Assembly: GCF_905372745.1 (NCBI RefSeq)
Contig: NZ_CAJPQR010000022.1
Span: forward strand, 1 to 34,966
Origin: an uncultured Campylobacter sp.
GTDB lineage: Bacteria; Campylobacterota; Campylobacteria; Campylobacterales; Campylobacteraceae
Direction of reading: 5' to 3'
DNA length: 34,966 bases
Numbering within the stretch: position 1 is the stretch's first letter; each line of letters starts with the position of its first letter. Of this stretch, positions 27,218 to 33,433 are shown in pieces. Position numbers and translations under genes: made by a program. The notes below the pieces were generated by a model. The model was not told the origin of the DNA and searched no databases. It saw only the letters and a list, made by a program, of their open reading frames with translations.

Positions 27218-27575
27218 GGGAGCGACTTGGCTTCGACAGGAGCAGAGCGGTCACGGTGGCACGTCGCTTTGAGCAAAGCGTAAAAAGCTCAAATAAATTT
27301 AAACGCAAACAACGTTAACTACGCTCCTGCTTACGCTAAAGCTGCGTAAGTTCAGTTGAGCCTCGTCTAGTCCGATACTAGCTAAGACGGCGGCGAGTAA
27401 CCCCAGCTAGCGTAGGTTGGCGGCCTGACGAGCTGCTAGCCGAAATCTTGTCTTAGTCTAAAATAAGGTTTTGGAAAGTGAGCCCTTTTAGATGAAATTT
27501 TCACTTTTGCTAAGCGTGTAGAGGCTGTGATCGGTTTGTTTTTGGACAGGGGTTCGATCCCCCTCGCTTCCACCA
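27218..27575 (+). ncRNA. ssrA: Transfer-messenger RNA (tmRNA)
   Basis: One-piece tmRNA of about 358 bases that rescues stalled ribosomes with SmpB. The 5' end GGGAGCGACTTGG pairs with the 3' CGCTTCC before a genome-encoded CCA, forming the alanine-tRNA-like acceptor; the T-arm reads GGTTCGATCC. The tag frame (27305-27349) encodes ANNVNYAPAYAKAA and a TAA, close to the Campylobacter tag as I remember it. The region after the tag holds the pseudoknot stems. The promoter upstream is consensus. The 3' end serves as the insertion point of the island that follows, and the gene remains intact. Confidence 0.97.
27305..27349 (+). other. tmRNA tag-peptide reading frame
   Basis: Resume codon GCA at 27305, tag ANNVNYAPAYAKAA, stop TAA at 27347-27349. 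The end (AKAA) is the usual degradation signal for ClpXP-type proteases. Confidence 0.92.
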
Positions 27576-27688
27576 TTTAACATTTCCACAAGATTTCAAA
27601 AGCCCTCAAAAAGCCCTAAAATACGAGCTTTAAACCACTTTTAGCATTTCATAAGATTTCATACAATATCATACATTTTCAAGAAAAT

Positions 27689-27852
27689 AAGTGTGTTTTT
27701 GAGTGTGTGCGACCAAAACGCTAAATTTTTACACACTCAAAAATAGGATAACCGATAAGAACGGGCTTTGCGCAAAATCATAAACGCAAAAACTAGATTT
27801 TGAGTGTGTCCAAAAACAAGCAAATTTATTTTACACACCTAAAAACACACTT
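27689..27852. repeat. GTGTGT-type direct and inverted repeats before the integrase
   Basis: TTTTTGAGTGTGT (27696-27708) pairs with ACACACTCAAAAA (27731-27743), 22 bases apart. A second set, TTTTGAGTGTGT (27798-27809) and ACACACCTAAAAA (27833-27845), is 23 bases apart. AAGTGTGTTTTT (27689-27700) also has its reverse complement at 27841-27852. The spacing and place, between the attachment site and int, suggest arm-type sites for the integrase or an excision factor. Confidence 0.7.
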
Positions 27853-27875
27853 ACACATACACAAAAGGCGAGAAA

Positions 27876-29123
27876 ATGGCGACGTTTGCGAAAGATAGCC
27901 AACTAAAAACCTATACGCTCAAAGACGGCAAAGCTAGAGAGTGGATTAAAGATATTTCAACTCCGTATCTCTACGTTTATGCGACGCAGACCAAAAACGG
28001 CGTAAGCAAAACGTTTATTTTTAGATACGCAGGCGAGAACCGCAAAACTAATCAAATCATCATAGGCAAATATCCGAGTATCACGCTAGCCGAAGCAAGA
28101 GCCAAAGCGACCGAGCTAAAAAGACTAAAAGAGAGAGGCGAGGACGTTAAAAAAGCCGTGATAGCTCAAAAGGCGGTTAAATTTGCGGACGCGGCGCGCG
28201 AGTGGATAGAAAAAGAGCGGGCTAAAAATACCTCATCGCTAAGCAGAGAAACGGGGCGGATAAATAATTATCTTATGCCCTATCTAAAAGACGGCGACGT
28301 TAAAACGCTAGCGCGCAGAGACTACGCGCAGGTCATCGAGCGTATACAAGATACCGAAGCCAAAAAAGGCATAAGCCACGACACGAGCAAACGCACGTTT
28401 AGACTACTTCGTAAGATTTTAGACCTAGCCGTCAATAAAGGCTACATAGACCATAACCCGACGCGCGACATAATCTTTACCGACACCTTTAAAACCTCAA
28501 AATGCGAGAACTTCAGGGCGATAACCGACCCCGAGAGGCTAGGCGAGCTTTTAAGGGCGATTGACGGCTTTAGAGGCTCAAACAGCACCAAGCAGGCGTT
28601 AGTATTCGGCGCACACACCTTTTTACGCAGCGTGAACGTCAGAGAACTAAAATGGCAATACGTGAGCTTTGATAAAGACCTCATCGTATTTCCCGCGGGC
28701 GCAATGAAAATGCGCGCGGACTTCGCCGTGCCGTTAAGCAAGCAAACAAAAGAGCTTTTAAGGGCTCAATACGAGATAAGGCGGGGCGACTTCGTATTTC
28801 CTAGCGACATCACGAGCCTAAAACCGCTAAGCGAAAATACGCTCAATTATGCGCTTAAAAGGCTAGGCTTCGGCGACGAGACGGTATTTCACGGGCTAAG
28901 GGCGACCGCCTCGACGCTACTAAACGAAAATATCAAACGCCACGGCAAAGACGCGGAAATAATCGAGCTTTGCCTAGACCACAGAGAGCGAAATAAAATA
29001 AAGTCAATCTACGACAGAAGCCAAAGACTAGACGAGCGCGCCGAGCTTATGCAGTGGTGGAGCGATTATCTGGACGAAGTGAAAGGGGGAATGAATGCCA
29101 TACAACCAAGAAGCGCAGGATAA
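27876..29123 (+). CDS. int: P4-type tyrosine recombinase (integrase)
   Basis: Site-specific integrase that inserts and excises the island at ssrA. Residues 1-100 form the P4-type arm-binding domain (DUF4102 type: KTFIFRYAGENRKTNQIIIGKYPSITLAEARAKA). The core-binding domain runs to about 200. The catalytic set is complete: Arg251 (TFLRSVNVRELKW), Lys278 (MKMRADFAVPLS), His339 and Arg342 (FHGLRATAST), His369 (CLDHRERN) and the nucleophile Tyr379 (SIYDRS). The closing ELMQWWSDYL is typical of P4 relatives. The gene begins 301 bases after tmRNA and overlaps the next gene by 29 bases. It should be active. Confidence 0.95.
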   Translation: MATFAKDSQLKTYTLKDGKAREWIKDISTPYLYVYATQTKNGVSKTFIFRYAGENRKTNQIIIGKYPSITLAEARAKATELKRLKERGEDVKKAVIAQKAVKFADAAREWIEKERAKNTSSLSRETGRINNYLMPYLKDGDVKTLARRDYAQVIERIQDTEAKKGISHDTSKRTFRLLRKILDLAVNKGYIDHNPTRDIIFTDTFKTSKCENFRAITDPERLGELLRAIDGFRGSNSTKQALVFGAHTFLRSVNVRELKWQYVSFDKDLIVFPAGAMKMRADFAVPLSKQTKELLRAQYEIRRGDFVFPSDITSLKPLSENTLNYALKRLGFGDETVFHGLRATASTLLNENIKRHGKDAEIIELCLDHRERNKIKSIYDRSQRLDERAELMQWWSDYLDEVKGGMNAIQPRSAG

Positions 29124-29790
29124 AAAAGATATTCAAGTATCCAGCCAAGCCGAGGCGGTAATATCAGACATAAGAGTATATTTATTGGGAAACAACGCCA
29201 TTGATTATGACGGCGAATTTACGGCAATGATTGAAAAAGCCAGAAGTGGAGAGGCTGGAAAATTATTGCCAGAGGATTTTGCGCCACTTTTTAAATTTTT
29301 CAACGACGAGGAAACAAAGCACCAAGCATTACTAAATTTTACTACATTTTTTAAACGAATAATAGATGCTAGAGCTGTTAAAAAAGATATTTTAGTAACA
29401 AGATACGAGAATTATTTAGAAGCATTGGAATATTTAGAACACGCCTTTTATTTTTATTCAGACGATGACAAAACCATACAGGACAAATTCCACATACACA
29501 TAAATACTAGCTCCTATTATGACCAAGATTCTGAGTTATCCCCTTTTGAACAAGAAATAAACAGTTTTAAGAATTGGACAGAACTGTACTTTAAAGATTT
29601 TAAGAAGCTAAAACAAGAATATGATATGCATACGAATAAGCAAGCAATAAAAGACAACTTCAAAAACTCAATGCTTGAATTAGTTAAGTTTTATGAGATT
29701 GATGCATACGACTTTTTTAATAAAGCGATTTTGGCGAATAAAATTTACAAATATTTTTACCCAAAAGACAAAGACGCCCAAGACGACTAA
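29095..29790 (+). CDS. AT-rich island gene of unknown function
   Basis: A 231-residue soluble protein that I do not recognise. It is rich in Asp, Glu, Lys, Phe and Tyr, with mostly predicted helices (EDFAPLFKFFNDEETKHQALLNFTTFFKRII; RYENYLEALEYLEHAFYFYSDDD) and no membrane segment or signal peptide. Base use is clearly more AT-rich than that of int, which suggests a different origin. Its start lies 29 bases inside the end of int, where GGGGGAATG provides a ribosome site, so expression is tied to integrase translation. A hairpin terminator follows the stop. Its place beside int, where accessory cargo often lies, makes a defence or helper role possible but not shown. Confidence 0.65.
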   Translation: MPYNQEAQDKKDIQVSSQAEAVISDIRVYLLGNNAIDYDGEFTAMIEKARSGEAGKLLPEDFAPLFKFFNDEETKHQALLNFTTFFKRIIDARAVKKDILVTRYENYLEALEYLEHAFYFYSDDDKTIQDKFHIHINTSSYYDQDSELSPFEQEINSFKNWTELYFKDFKKLKQEYDMHTNKQAIKDNFKNSMLELVKFYEIDAYDFFNKAILANKIYKYFYPKDKDAQDD

Positions 29791-29912
29791 AAATATTTTT
29801 AGCCATTATCAATGCCCTATTTTTAGGGCTTTTACTCTTTTAGCCCATATTAAAAATCTTTAAATTTACACCCAAATAATCGTTTTTTACACATACGACT
29901 AAAAATATTTTT
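29783..29912. repeat. 18-bp direct repeat across the end of the 29095 gene
   Basis: ACGACTAAAAATATTTTT occurs at 29783-29800, covering the gene's last codons and stop, and again exactly at 29895-29912 in the intergenic region. The second copy looks like the relic of another gene end, so the 112-base step may mark an insertion or a duplication. Confidence 0.65.
29814..29834 (+). terminator. Terminator after the 29095 gene
   Basis: GCCCTA (29814-29819), a TTTT loop and TAGGGC (29824-29829) are followed by TTTT. Confidence 0.7.
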
Positions 29913-30005
29913 CGTTGAGTATCTTTCTGAAACCCGCGATAATTCACTCATATTTATTCAAGTGCGCACGCGGATAAATAATATCACTCGTAAGGAGTTT
30001 TTATT

Positions 30006-30197
30006 ATGAACCCATTAATCACAAAGAACAACACGCTAAGCCCGAAAGAAACGGCGCAGTATTTAGGCATCTCGACCGCTACGTTATGGCGTTTTATGAA
30101 ACGCGACGATTTCCCGAAGCCTAAACGCTTAACCGAGCGCACTATCCGCTTTTTAAAGAGCGAGCTAGACGCGTATTTACAAGATAGGAGCGCGTAA
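30006..30197 (+). CDS. alpA: AlpA-family DNA-binding regulator / excisionase
   Basis: A 63-residue MerR-like winged helix-turn-helix protein of the AlpA type. LSPKETAQYLGISTATLWRFMKRDDFPKPKRLTERTIRFLKSELDAYLQDR covers the whole fold: recognition helix, the FPKP wing and the arginine stretch before the last helix. In P4-like elements AlpA proteins activate integrase or act as excision factors; here it may control the island's excision or the small genes that follow. TAAGGAG precedes the ATG. The next gene starts two bases after its stop. Confidence 0.9.
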   Translation: MNPLITKNNTLSPKETAQYLGISTATLWRFMKRDDFPKPKRLTERTIRFLKSELDAYLQDRSA

Positions 30198-30198
30198 T

Positions 30199-30453
30199 AT
30201 GAAAGCCTTTGAAAACGAAGCCGAAAAAGGGCTTTATTCAGATTTTGCGCGAATGCTGGGTGAAGTTTATCCGGACGTCCTAAAATCTGCGACAAGCGAT
30301 GAGCCTAGCGACTACAAAGAGGGATTAAATCAAGGGCTGGCAGTAGCCTTTAATTTATTTCAAGTCCTACACGAACAGCGCGATCAACTCCAAGCACTCC
30401 ACACCGAAAACCAACGGCTAAGAGAGCGATTTTTTCAAAGGAGCGCACGATGA
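30199..30453 (+). CDS. Small island protein of unknown function
   Basis: An 84-residue soluble protein: an acidic N-terminal half (EKGLYSDFARMLGEVYPDVLKSAT) and a C-terminal helix rich in Gln, Leu and Arg (LFQVLHEQRDQLQALHTENQRLRERFFQ) likely to form a coiled coil. The start is two bases after the AlpA stop behind GGAGCGC, and the stop overlaps the next start. It belongs to a set of small proteins of similar build in this island (see the genes at 30450 and 34037). No function is recognised. Confidence 0.6.
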   Translation: MKAFENEAEKGLYSDFARMLGEVYPDVLKSATSDEPSDYKEGLNQGLAVAFNLFQVLHEQRDQLQALHTENQRLRERFFQRSAR

Positions 30454-30680
30454 ATAAGCTAGTATTTACGCCTAGCAAACTTTGCTTTAGCGCGGACGAT
30501 GAGGTTATGTTAAAGGCTTTTAAAAAGCATTTGCACGCTTACAAGGTGGCGAGTTTGGACGGCGTCGCCCAACCTTTGCTTGATTGCGCTTACGATTTGT
30601 TTCATATCGTGCAGACACAGAGTAAGAGCATAAAAGAGCTAGAAATAAAGCTAGGCATAAGAGAGGAGAATAACCGATGA
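30450..30680 (+). CDS. Small island protein of unknown function
   Basis: A 76-residue soluble protein beginning MNKLVFTPSKLCFSADDEVMLKAFKKHLHAYKV, then a stretch DCAYDLFHIVQTQSKSIKELEIKLGI likely to be helical. It overlaps both neighbours by four bases, so it is translated as part of the AlpA-led unit. Its layout, a short domain followed by a helix, parallels the 30199 and 34037 products. No family is recognised. Confidence 0.6.
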   Translation: MNKLVFTPSKLCFSADDEVMLKAFKKHLHAYKVASLDGVAQPLLDCAYDLFHIVQTQSKSIKELEIKLGIREENNR

Positions 30681-30919
30681 GAGCGCAGACGGTAAAAAAG
30701 CAAATTTTACAAAAGATGATAGCAAGAGATGAACCGATAAGGGCGTGCAATATCACGGCTAGTAACCAAAACGTTTATTTGATACAGCTAGAGCGCGCAG
30801 GTATTATTAGCCGTAAATGGCACGACGGGCAAGGCTACAAAATAGCCTATTTTAAAGACGACGAGCAAAGAAAAAAGGCTATTGAGTGGCTAAAAGCACG
30901 AGGCGTTAAAGTAGCGTAA
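30677..30919 (+). CDS. Winged-helix-like small island protein
   Basis: An 80-residue basic protein. Residues 5-55 have the pattern of a winged helix domain: a first helix (KKQILQKMIARDEP), a turn and recognition-like helix (NITASNQNVYLIQLERAGIISRKWHDGQGYKIAYF), then a tail helix (DEQRKKAIEWLKARG). This is the kind of DNA-binding protein often coded beside phage replication genes. It is the last of four genes with tiny overlaps starting at alpA, and ends before a hairpin (30933-30966). DNA binding is inferred from pattern only. Confidence 0.6.
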   Translation: MRAQTVKKQILQKMIARDEPIRACNITASNQNVYLIQLERAGIISRKWHDGQGYKIAYFKDDEQRKKAIEWLKARGVKVA

Positions 30920-30932
30920 ATCAAAGAATTTT

Positions 30933-30966
30933 AGGGCGGTCAAGCCAAGCGAAGTTTAACCGCCCT
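30933..30966. terminator. Hairpin between the small genes and the Rep-like gene
   Basis: AGGGCGGT (30933-30940) and ACCGCCCT (30959-30966) form a perfect 8-bp stem around an 18-base loop. Only two T follow it on the plus strand, so termination would be weak; it might instead be a replication or regulator site. Confidence 0.5.
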
Positions 30967-30980
30967 TTGGATATTAAAAC

Positions 30981-31727
30981 GTGGAAATATTACCTCAAAT
31001 TACCCAAATACTAGCTGAAACGCCCAGCATAGCCGTAGACACCATACGCGCGAGTTTCCTAAAAAACAGAGTAACGCGCAAACACTACACCAAAATCGAG
31101 CTACTTAAAAGCATAGCCAAAAATCACGGTTTGAAATGGCGAAAAATGCGAGATACCAAAGAGATAAAAATATCCAATCGTTATGAGTTTCGAGGGCTAA
31201 AAATAACCGAGCTTTACGAACTCGAAAATCTAAGCATATTCTACGCTACTACAAAAGCCCATAATGAGTGCAGGCAGCGCGCCGTGATTGAGTTTTACGG
31301 GCTAAAGCAATATCATAAGCCCACCCCGCCCTTTGAACTCGTAGCGGAGCTTTTAGGCGCGGTTAATAACGTCTCTAGCGTCGATTTATGTTTCGACCGC
31401 CCCGAGCCGTTTAACCTGGACGTATTCGACAAAGCTCAAATAGGCGATACGACGTATTTAAAAACCGAGCTTACGGCGTTAGAGCGCGTCTATTTTTACG
31501 ACAAAGCCAAAAAGAATAATCTAAATTTACCGCTGTATCGCGCCGAAGCTACCGCTCCGATAATCGATTTAAATAAGCCCGCGCTACTACCTAGAGCCGA
31601 ACGGCTAGAACTGCATTTGCGCCAAGCCGTGCGCGATTTTTCGCAAATAATCGACACTGCAACCAAAGCGCAGCCGGCAAAGTTAGCATACAAGGCAAAG
31701 AATAACAAAAGAGAGCTAAGGGCGTGA
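30981..31727 (+). CDS. Possible phage-type replication initiation protein
   Basis: A 248-residue soluble protein starting with GTG and lacking a clear ribosome site. The middle and end recall filamentous-phage gpII/X-type replication proteins: a short VDLCFDRPEPFN strand (about 135-146), then VYFYDKAKKNNLNLPLYRAEATAP (about 170-193), where YDK followed by an Arg-x-Glu is a family habit, and RAERLELHLRQAV. I see no canonical His-hydrophobic-His motif, so its nicking activity is uncertain. It lies beside a gene-free block with palindromes and short direct repeats that could be its origin. Other island proteins of similar size are possible. Confidence 0.4.
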   Translation: MEILPQITQILAETPSIAVDTIRASFLKNRVTRKHYTKIELLKSIAKNHGLKWRKMRDTKEIKISNRYEFRGLKITELYELENLSIFYATTKAHNECRQRAVIEFYGLKQYHKPTPPFELVAELLGAVNNVSSVDLCFDRPEPFNLDVFDKAQIGDTTYLKTELTALERVYFYDKAKKNNLNLPLYRAEATAPIIDLNKPALLPRAERLELHLRQAVRDFSQIIDTATKAQPAKLAYKAKNNKRELRA

Positions 31728-31802
31728 TAACCGCCGATAGCTTATGAAAAGATTTTAAGCCTGATTTTCGTAAAATTTAGCCCTAACGCTAAAAGGCTAT
31801 TA

Positions 31803-32201
31803 ATGAATAACGAAATATTTGATGAGTGGAACGAGATTAAAAAAGAGCTAGACGGCTCAAAGCAAGGTTACGTAAAAGCAGGTAAAATCTACTGGCTAAG
31901 CGTAGGGCGAAATATCGGCACGGAAATTTACGGTAAAGGCGATAAGTTTTTAAGACCCGTGCTAGTCGTCAAGACCGTTTTTAAAAAAGCGTTTATCGGC
32001 GTGCCGATAAGCTCAAAGACCAAAAACAAAAGCGGTTTTGCGTATCACAAATTTACCGATACCGACGACAAAGAGCAAGTAGCGTTACTCACGCAAATAA
32101 GGCTATTTGACACGAAAAGAGTGATTAACGCGCGCAAAGGCGGAATAACAAGCGAGGATTTTAACGCCGTAAAAGAAAAGCTAAGGGATTTTTTTAGATG
32201 A
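31803..32201 (+). CDS. PemK/MazF-family toxin-like protein, no antitoxin gene
   Basis: A 132-residue protein of the PemK/MazF fold, a family of ribosome-independent mRNA endonucleases. Matches: KAGKIYWLSVGRNIGTEIYGKGDKFLRPVLVVK (25-57), with Arg51-Pro52 as the catalytic-loop Arg, VPISSKTK (67-74) as the Ser/Thr strand, and LLTQIRLFDTKRV (95-107) as the conserved Gln-x-Arg strand. Residues 1-20 (EWNEIKKELDG) form an extra helix not seen in MazF. The start follows AAAAGG. Classical members follow an antitoxin gene, but the 75 bases upstream are noncoding and the gene before is Rep-like; none lies downstream for 1.2 kb either. Its stop overlaps a structured RNA. Activity is untested. Confidence 0.85.
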   Translation: MNNEIFDEWNEIKKELDGSKQGYVKAGKIYWLSVGRNIGTEIYGKGDKFLRPVLVVKTVFKKAFIGVPISSKTKNKSGFAYHKFTDTDDKEQVALLTQIRLFDTKRVINARKGGITSEDFNAVKEKLRDFFR

Positions 32202-32274
32202 TTACCCCGGGTGCTAAGCCCGGGTAGCCGAGCGATTAAGCTCGACCCAATCCAAAGCAGGGGGCTTTGGTAAT
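32201..32274 (+). ncRNA. Candidate structured RNA starting in the PemK stop codon
   Basis: A GC-rich 74-nt segment that can fold into a four-way junction. Closing stem: ATTACC (32201-32206) with GGTAAT (32269-32274). Arm 1: CCGGG (32207-32211) with CCCGG (32219-32223), loop TGCTAAG. Arm 2: CGAGC (32229-32233) with GCTCG (32240-32244), loop GATTAA. Arm 3: CCAAAGC (32252-32258) with GCTTTGG (32264-32270); its last two pairs compete with the closing stem. Alternative pairings exist: GGGT (32222-32225) with ACCC (32245-32248), and that ACCC with the GGGG loop of arm 3. No tRNA D-loop or T-loop is present. It is not a plain terminator either, as no T-run follows. The fold is by hand; no database match was possible. 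Confidence 0.55.
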
Positions 32275-32363
32275 TCTCGAATTATACAACCTAGAGCCTA
32301 AAAAGTCAAGCAAAATAAATCTATCTGATAGCTTATGATAGCGAGAGAGTATCAAATAAAGCC

Positions 32364-32382
32364 GTAACGTTACATTGTAACG
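32364..32382. repeat. Overlapping palindromes
   Basis: GTAACGTTAC (32364-32373) overlaps CGTTACATTGTAACG (32368-32382), a perfect 7-bp inverted repeat about one base. This looks like an operator or origin element. Confidence 0.6.
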
Positions 32383-32490
32383 CCTGAACTTCATCGCCCG
32401 CAAATCAACCCGCATTTACCCAAAACCGTACCCGAACCTTAAGCCGTTTTTTGCCCGTTTCATTTACTTTAAGAAACGCTAAAACGTGTA

Positions 32491-32560
32491 TCGCTTTTCG
32501 TTATCATACGTTATCATTCGTAAAGCGAAAATTAAAATCGCATTTTGATTTTAAAATCAA
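32491..32560. repeat. Tandem CGTTATCAT repeats, flanking inverted repeat and 16-bp palindrome
   Basis: CGTTATCAT occurs twice in tandem at a 10-base step (32499-32507, 32509-32517), framed by TCGCTTT (32491-32497) and AAAGCGA (32522-32528). The palindrome TTGATTTTAAAATCAA follows at 32545-32560. One helical turn between repeats is the spacing of iterons. Confidence 0.6.
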
Positions 32561-32589
32561 CGCTAGCCTGCGCCCATACGGGGCTAGCG
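32561..32589. repeat. 8-bp stem-loop
   Basis: CGCTAGCC (32561-32568) and GGCTAGCG (32582-32589) form a perfect stem around a 13-base loop, right after the palindrome at 32545. Confidence 0.6.
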
Positions 32590-32912
32590 CGTAATTTATC
32601 CGAAAGTAAAAAACGCATTTTTAAGTTTCAGACCCCCTTAGTAGGTAGGGTACCATTTACTTTTCATCCCTCAAAAATCACGCCTTTTTGATAAATCTAG
32701 CCTCGTTTCCTTAAAGTAGCGAGCGAGTGAAACAAGCGAGCGATAATCTAATACCAAAGAGAGCAAATTAACATAATAGCCCATAGAATAAAAATAAGGG
32801 GGCTACGTTTTAAAAAGAGCCTCCAGAACATACAAAGACATCAAAAGGAGTTAAAATCAAATAGCGGGCTTTGTTTTGCGTTTAGATAGGGTAAGGTTAT
32901 TTTTGATGAATA

Positions 32913-33080
32913 CGCCCCCCCCTTAAAGGGCGGAGGCGGATAACTTGTATAGGCTAAGCGATGAGGTAGCCGTTACCGGACTTAGCCCATAGGCGCATTA
33001 TGGCGTCATTATTACAGACACCATCTAAAGGGTGTAGCCACTACCGACCCCCCCCCGCCCTGATTTTAAAGGGGGTGGCA
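32913..33080. repeat. Poly-C tracts, repeated GTAGCC..TACCG motif and stems
   Basis: C8 at 32915-32922 and C9 at 33048-33056 flank two copies of an imperfect 13-base motif (32966-32978 and 33034-33046; 11 of 13 identical). GGCTAAG (32952-32958) pairs with CTTAGCC (32981-32987) around copy one; ACACC (33018-33022) pairs with GGTGT (33031-33035) before copy two; GCCAC (33037-33041) pairs with GTGGC (33076-33080) around the C9 tract. Confidence 0.55.
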
Positions 33081-33324
33081 TTAAACTCATATCCTTTGGA
33101 TTTCTCAAAAAAATGAAAACGGGCTTATTCAAAAAATCCTGAAAAAGGGGTTATCCGCAAAAAAGAGGGAAACCCTAAAAGCTGGGTGAGTTTAATTCAT
33201 AGAGCTAAACGCATTTTTGCGCCAAGCGTCGAGATCAGAATACGGCATTTTTAGCCGTAAATAGACCGCAAAGCCTGAATAAATCGAAGTTATGTGCCGT
33301 GATCGGAGCTAGGGGAATTAAATA

Positions 33325-33384
33325 CTGGTAGCTAGCTACGTTAAATGTAGGTAGCTGGGTAAATTTAACTTAGGTAGCTACCAG
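33325..33384. repeat. 60-base two-part hairpin with GGTAGCT repeats
   Basis: CTGGTAGCTA (33325-33334) pairs with TAGCTACCAG (33375-33384); inside, GTTAAAT (33340-33346) pairs with ATTTAAC (33363-33369). GGTAGCT also occurs three times in direct orientation. It lies downstream of the XRE gene on its strand and could act as a terminator stem or an origin hairpin. Confidence 0.6.
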
Positions 33385-33433
33385 AGAGAGATTTAAAGCG
33401 GTGGCATTTAAAGGGGATTTTGTGGCGATGAGG

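Larger units (their letters stand above)
31736..32338. repeat. 12-bp direct repeat bracketing the PemK-RNA unit
   Basis: GATAGCTTATGA occurs at 31736-31747, nine bases after the Rep-like stop, and again at 32327-32338, 52 bases after the structured RNA. The 579 bases between contain just the PemK-like gene and the RNA. The repeat is exact and does not extend further on either side. Confidence 0.6.
32275..33433. other. 1.16 kb gene-free block rich in palindromes and hairpins
   Basis: No open frame is supported. Instead there are many symmetric elements, listed separately: palindromes at 32364-32382 and 32545-32560, short direct repeats at 32499-32518, stems at 32561-32589 and 32952-32987, a repeated GTAGCC motif, C8 and C9 tracts, and a long hairpin at 33325-33384. 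It lies next to a possible replication gene, so an origin of replication or packaging, or one or more regulatory RNAs, are the leading ideas. Confidence 0.55.

Noticed and set aside
30933..30966. Hairpin as a firm rho-independent terminator
   Set aside because: Only two T follow the stem, so I keep it as a hairpin with low confidence in termination.
32218..32274. Resemblance of part of the structured segment to a tRNA (AGCCGAG..TTAAG looks like a D-arm)
   Set aside because: There is no matching acceptor strand, anticodon stem or T-loop with TTCRA; the four-way junction pairs differently.
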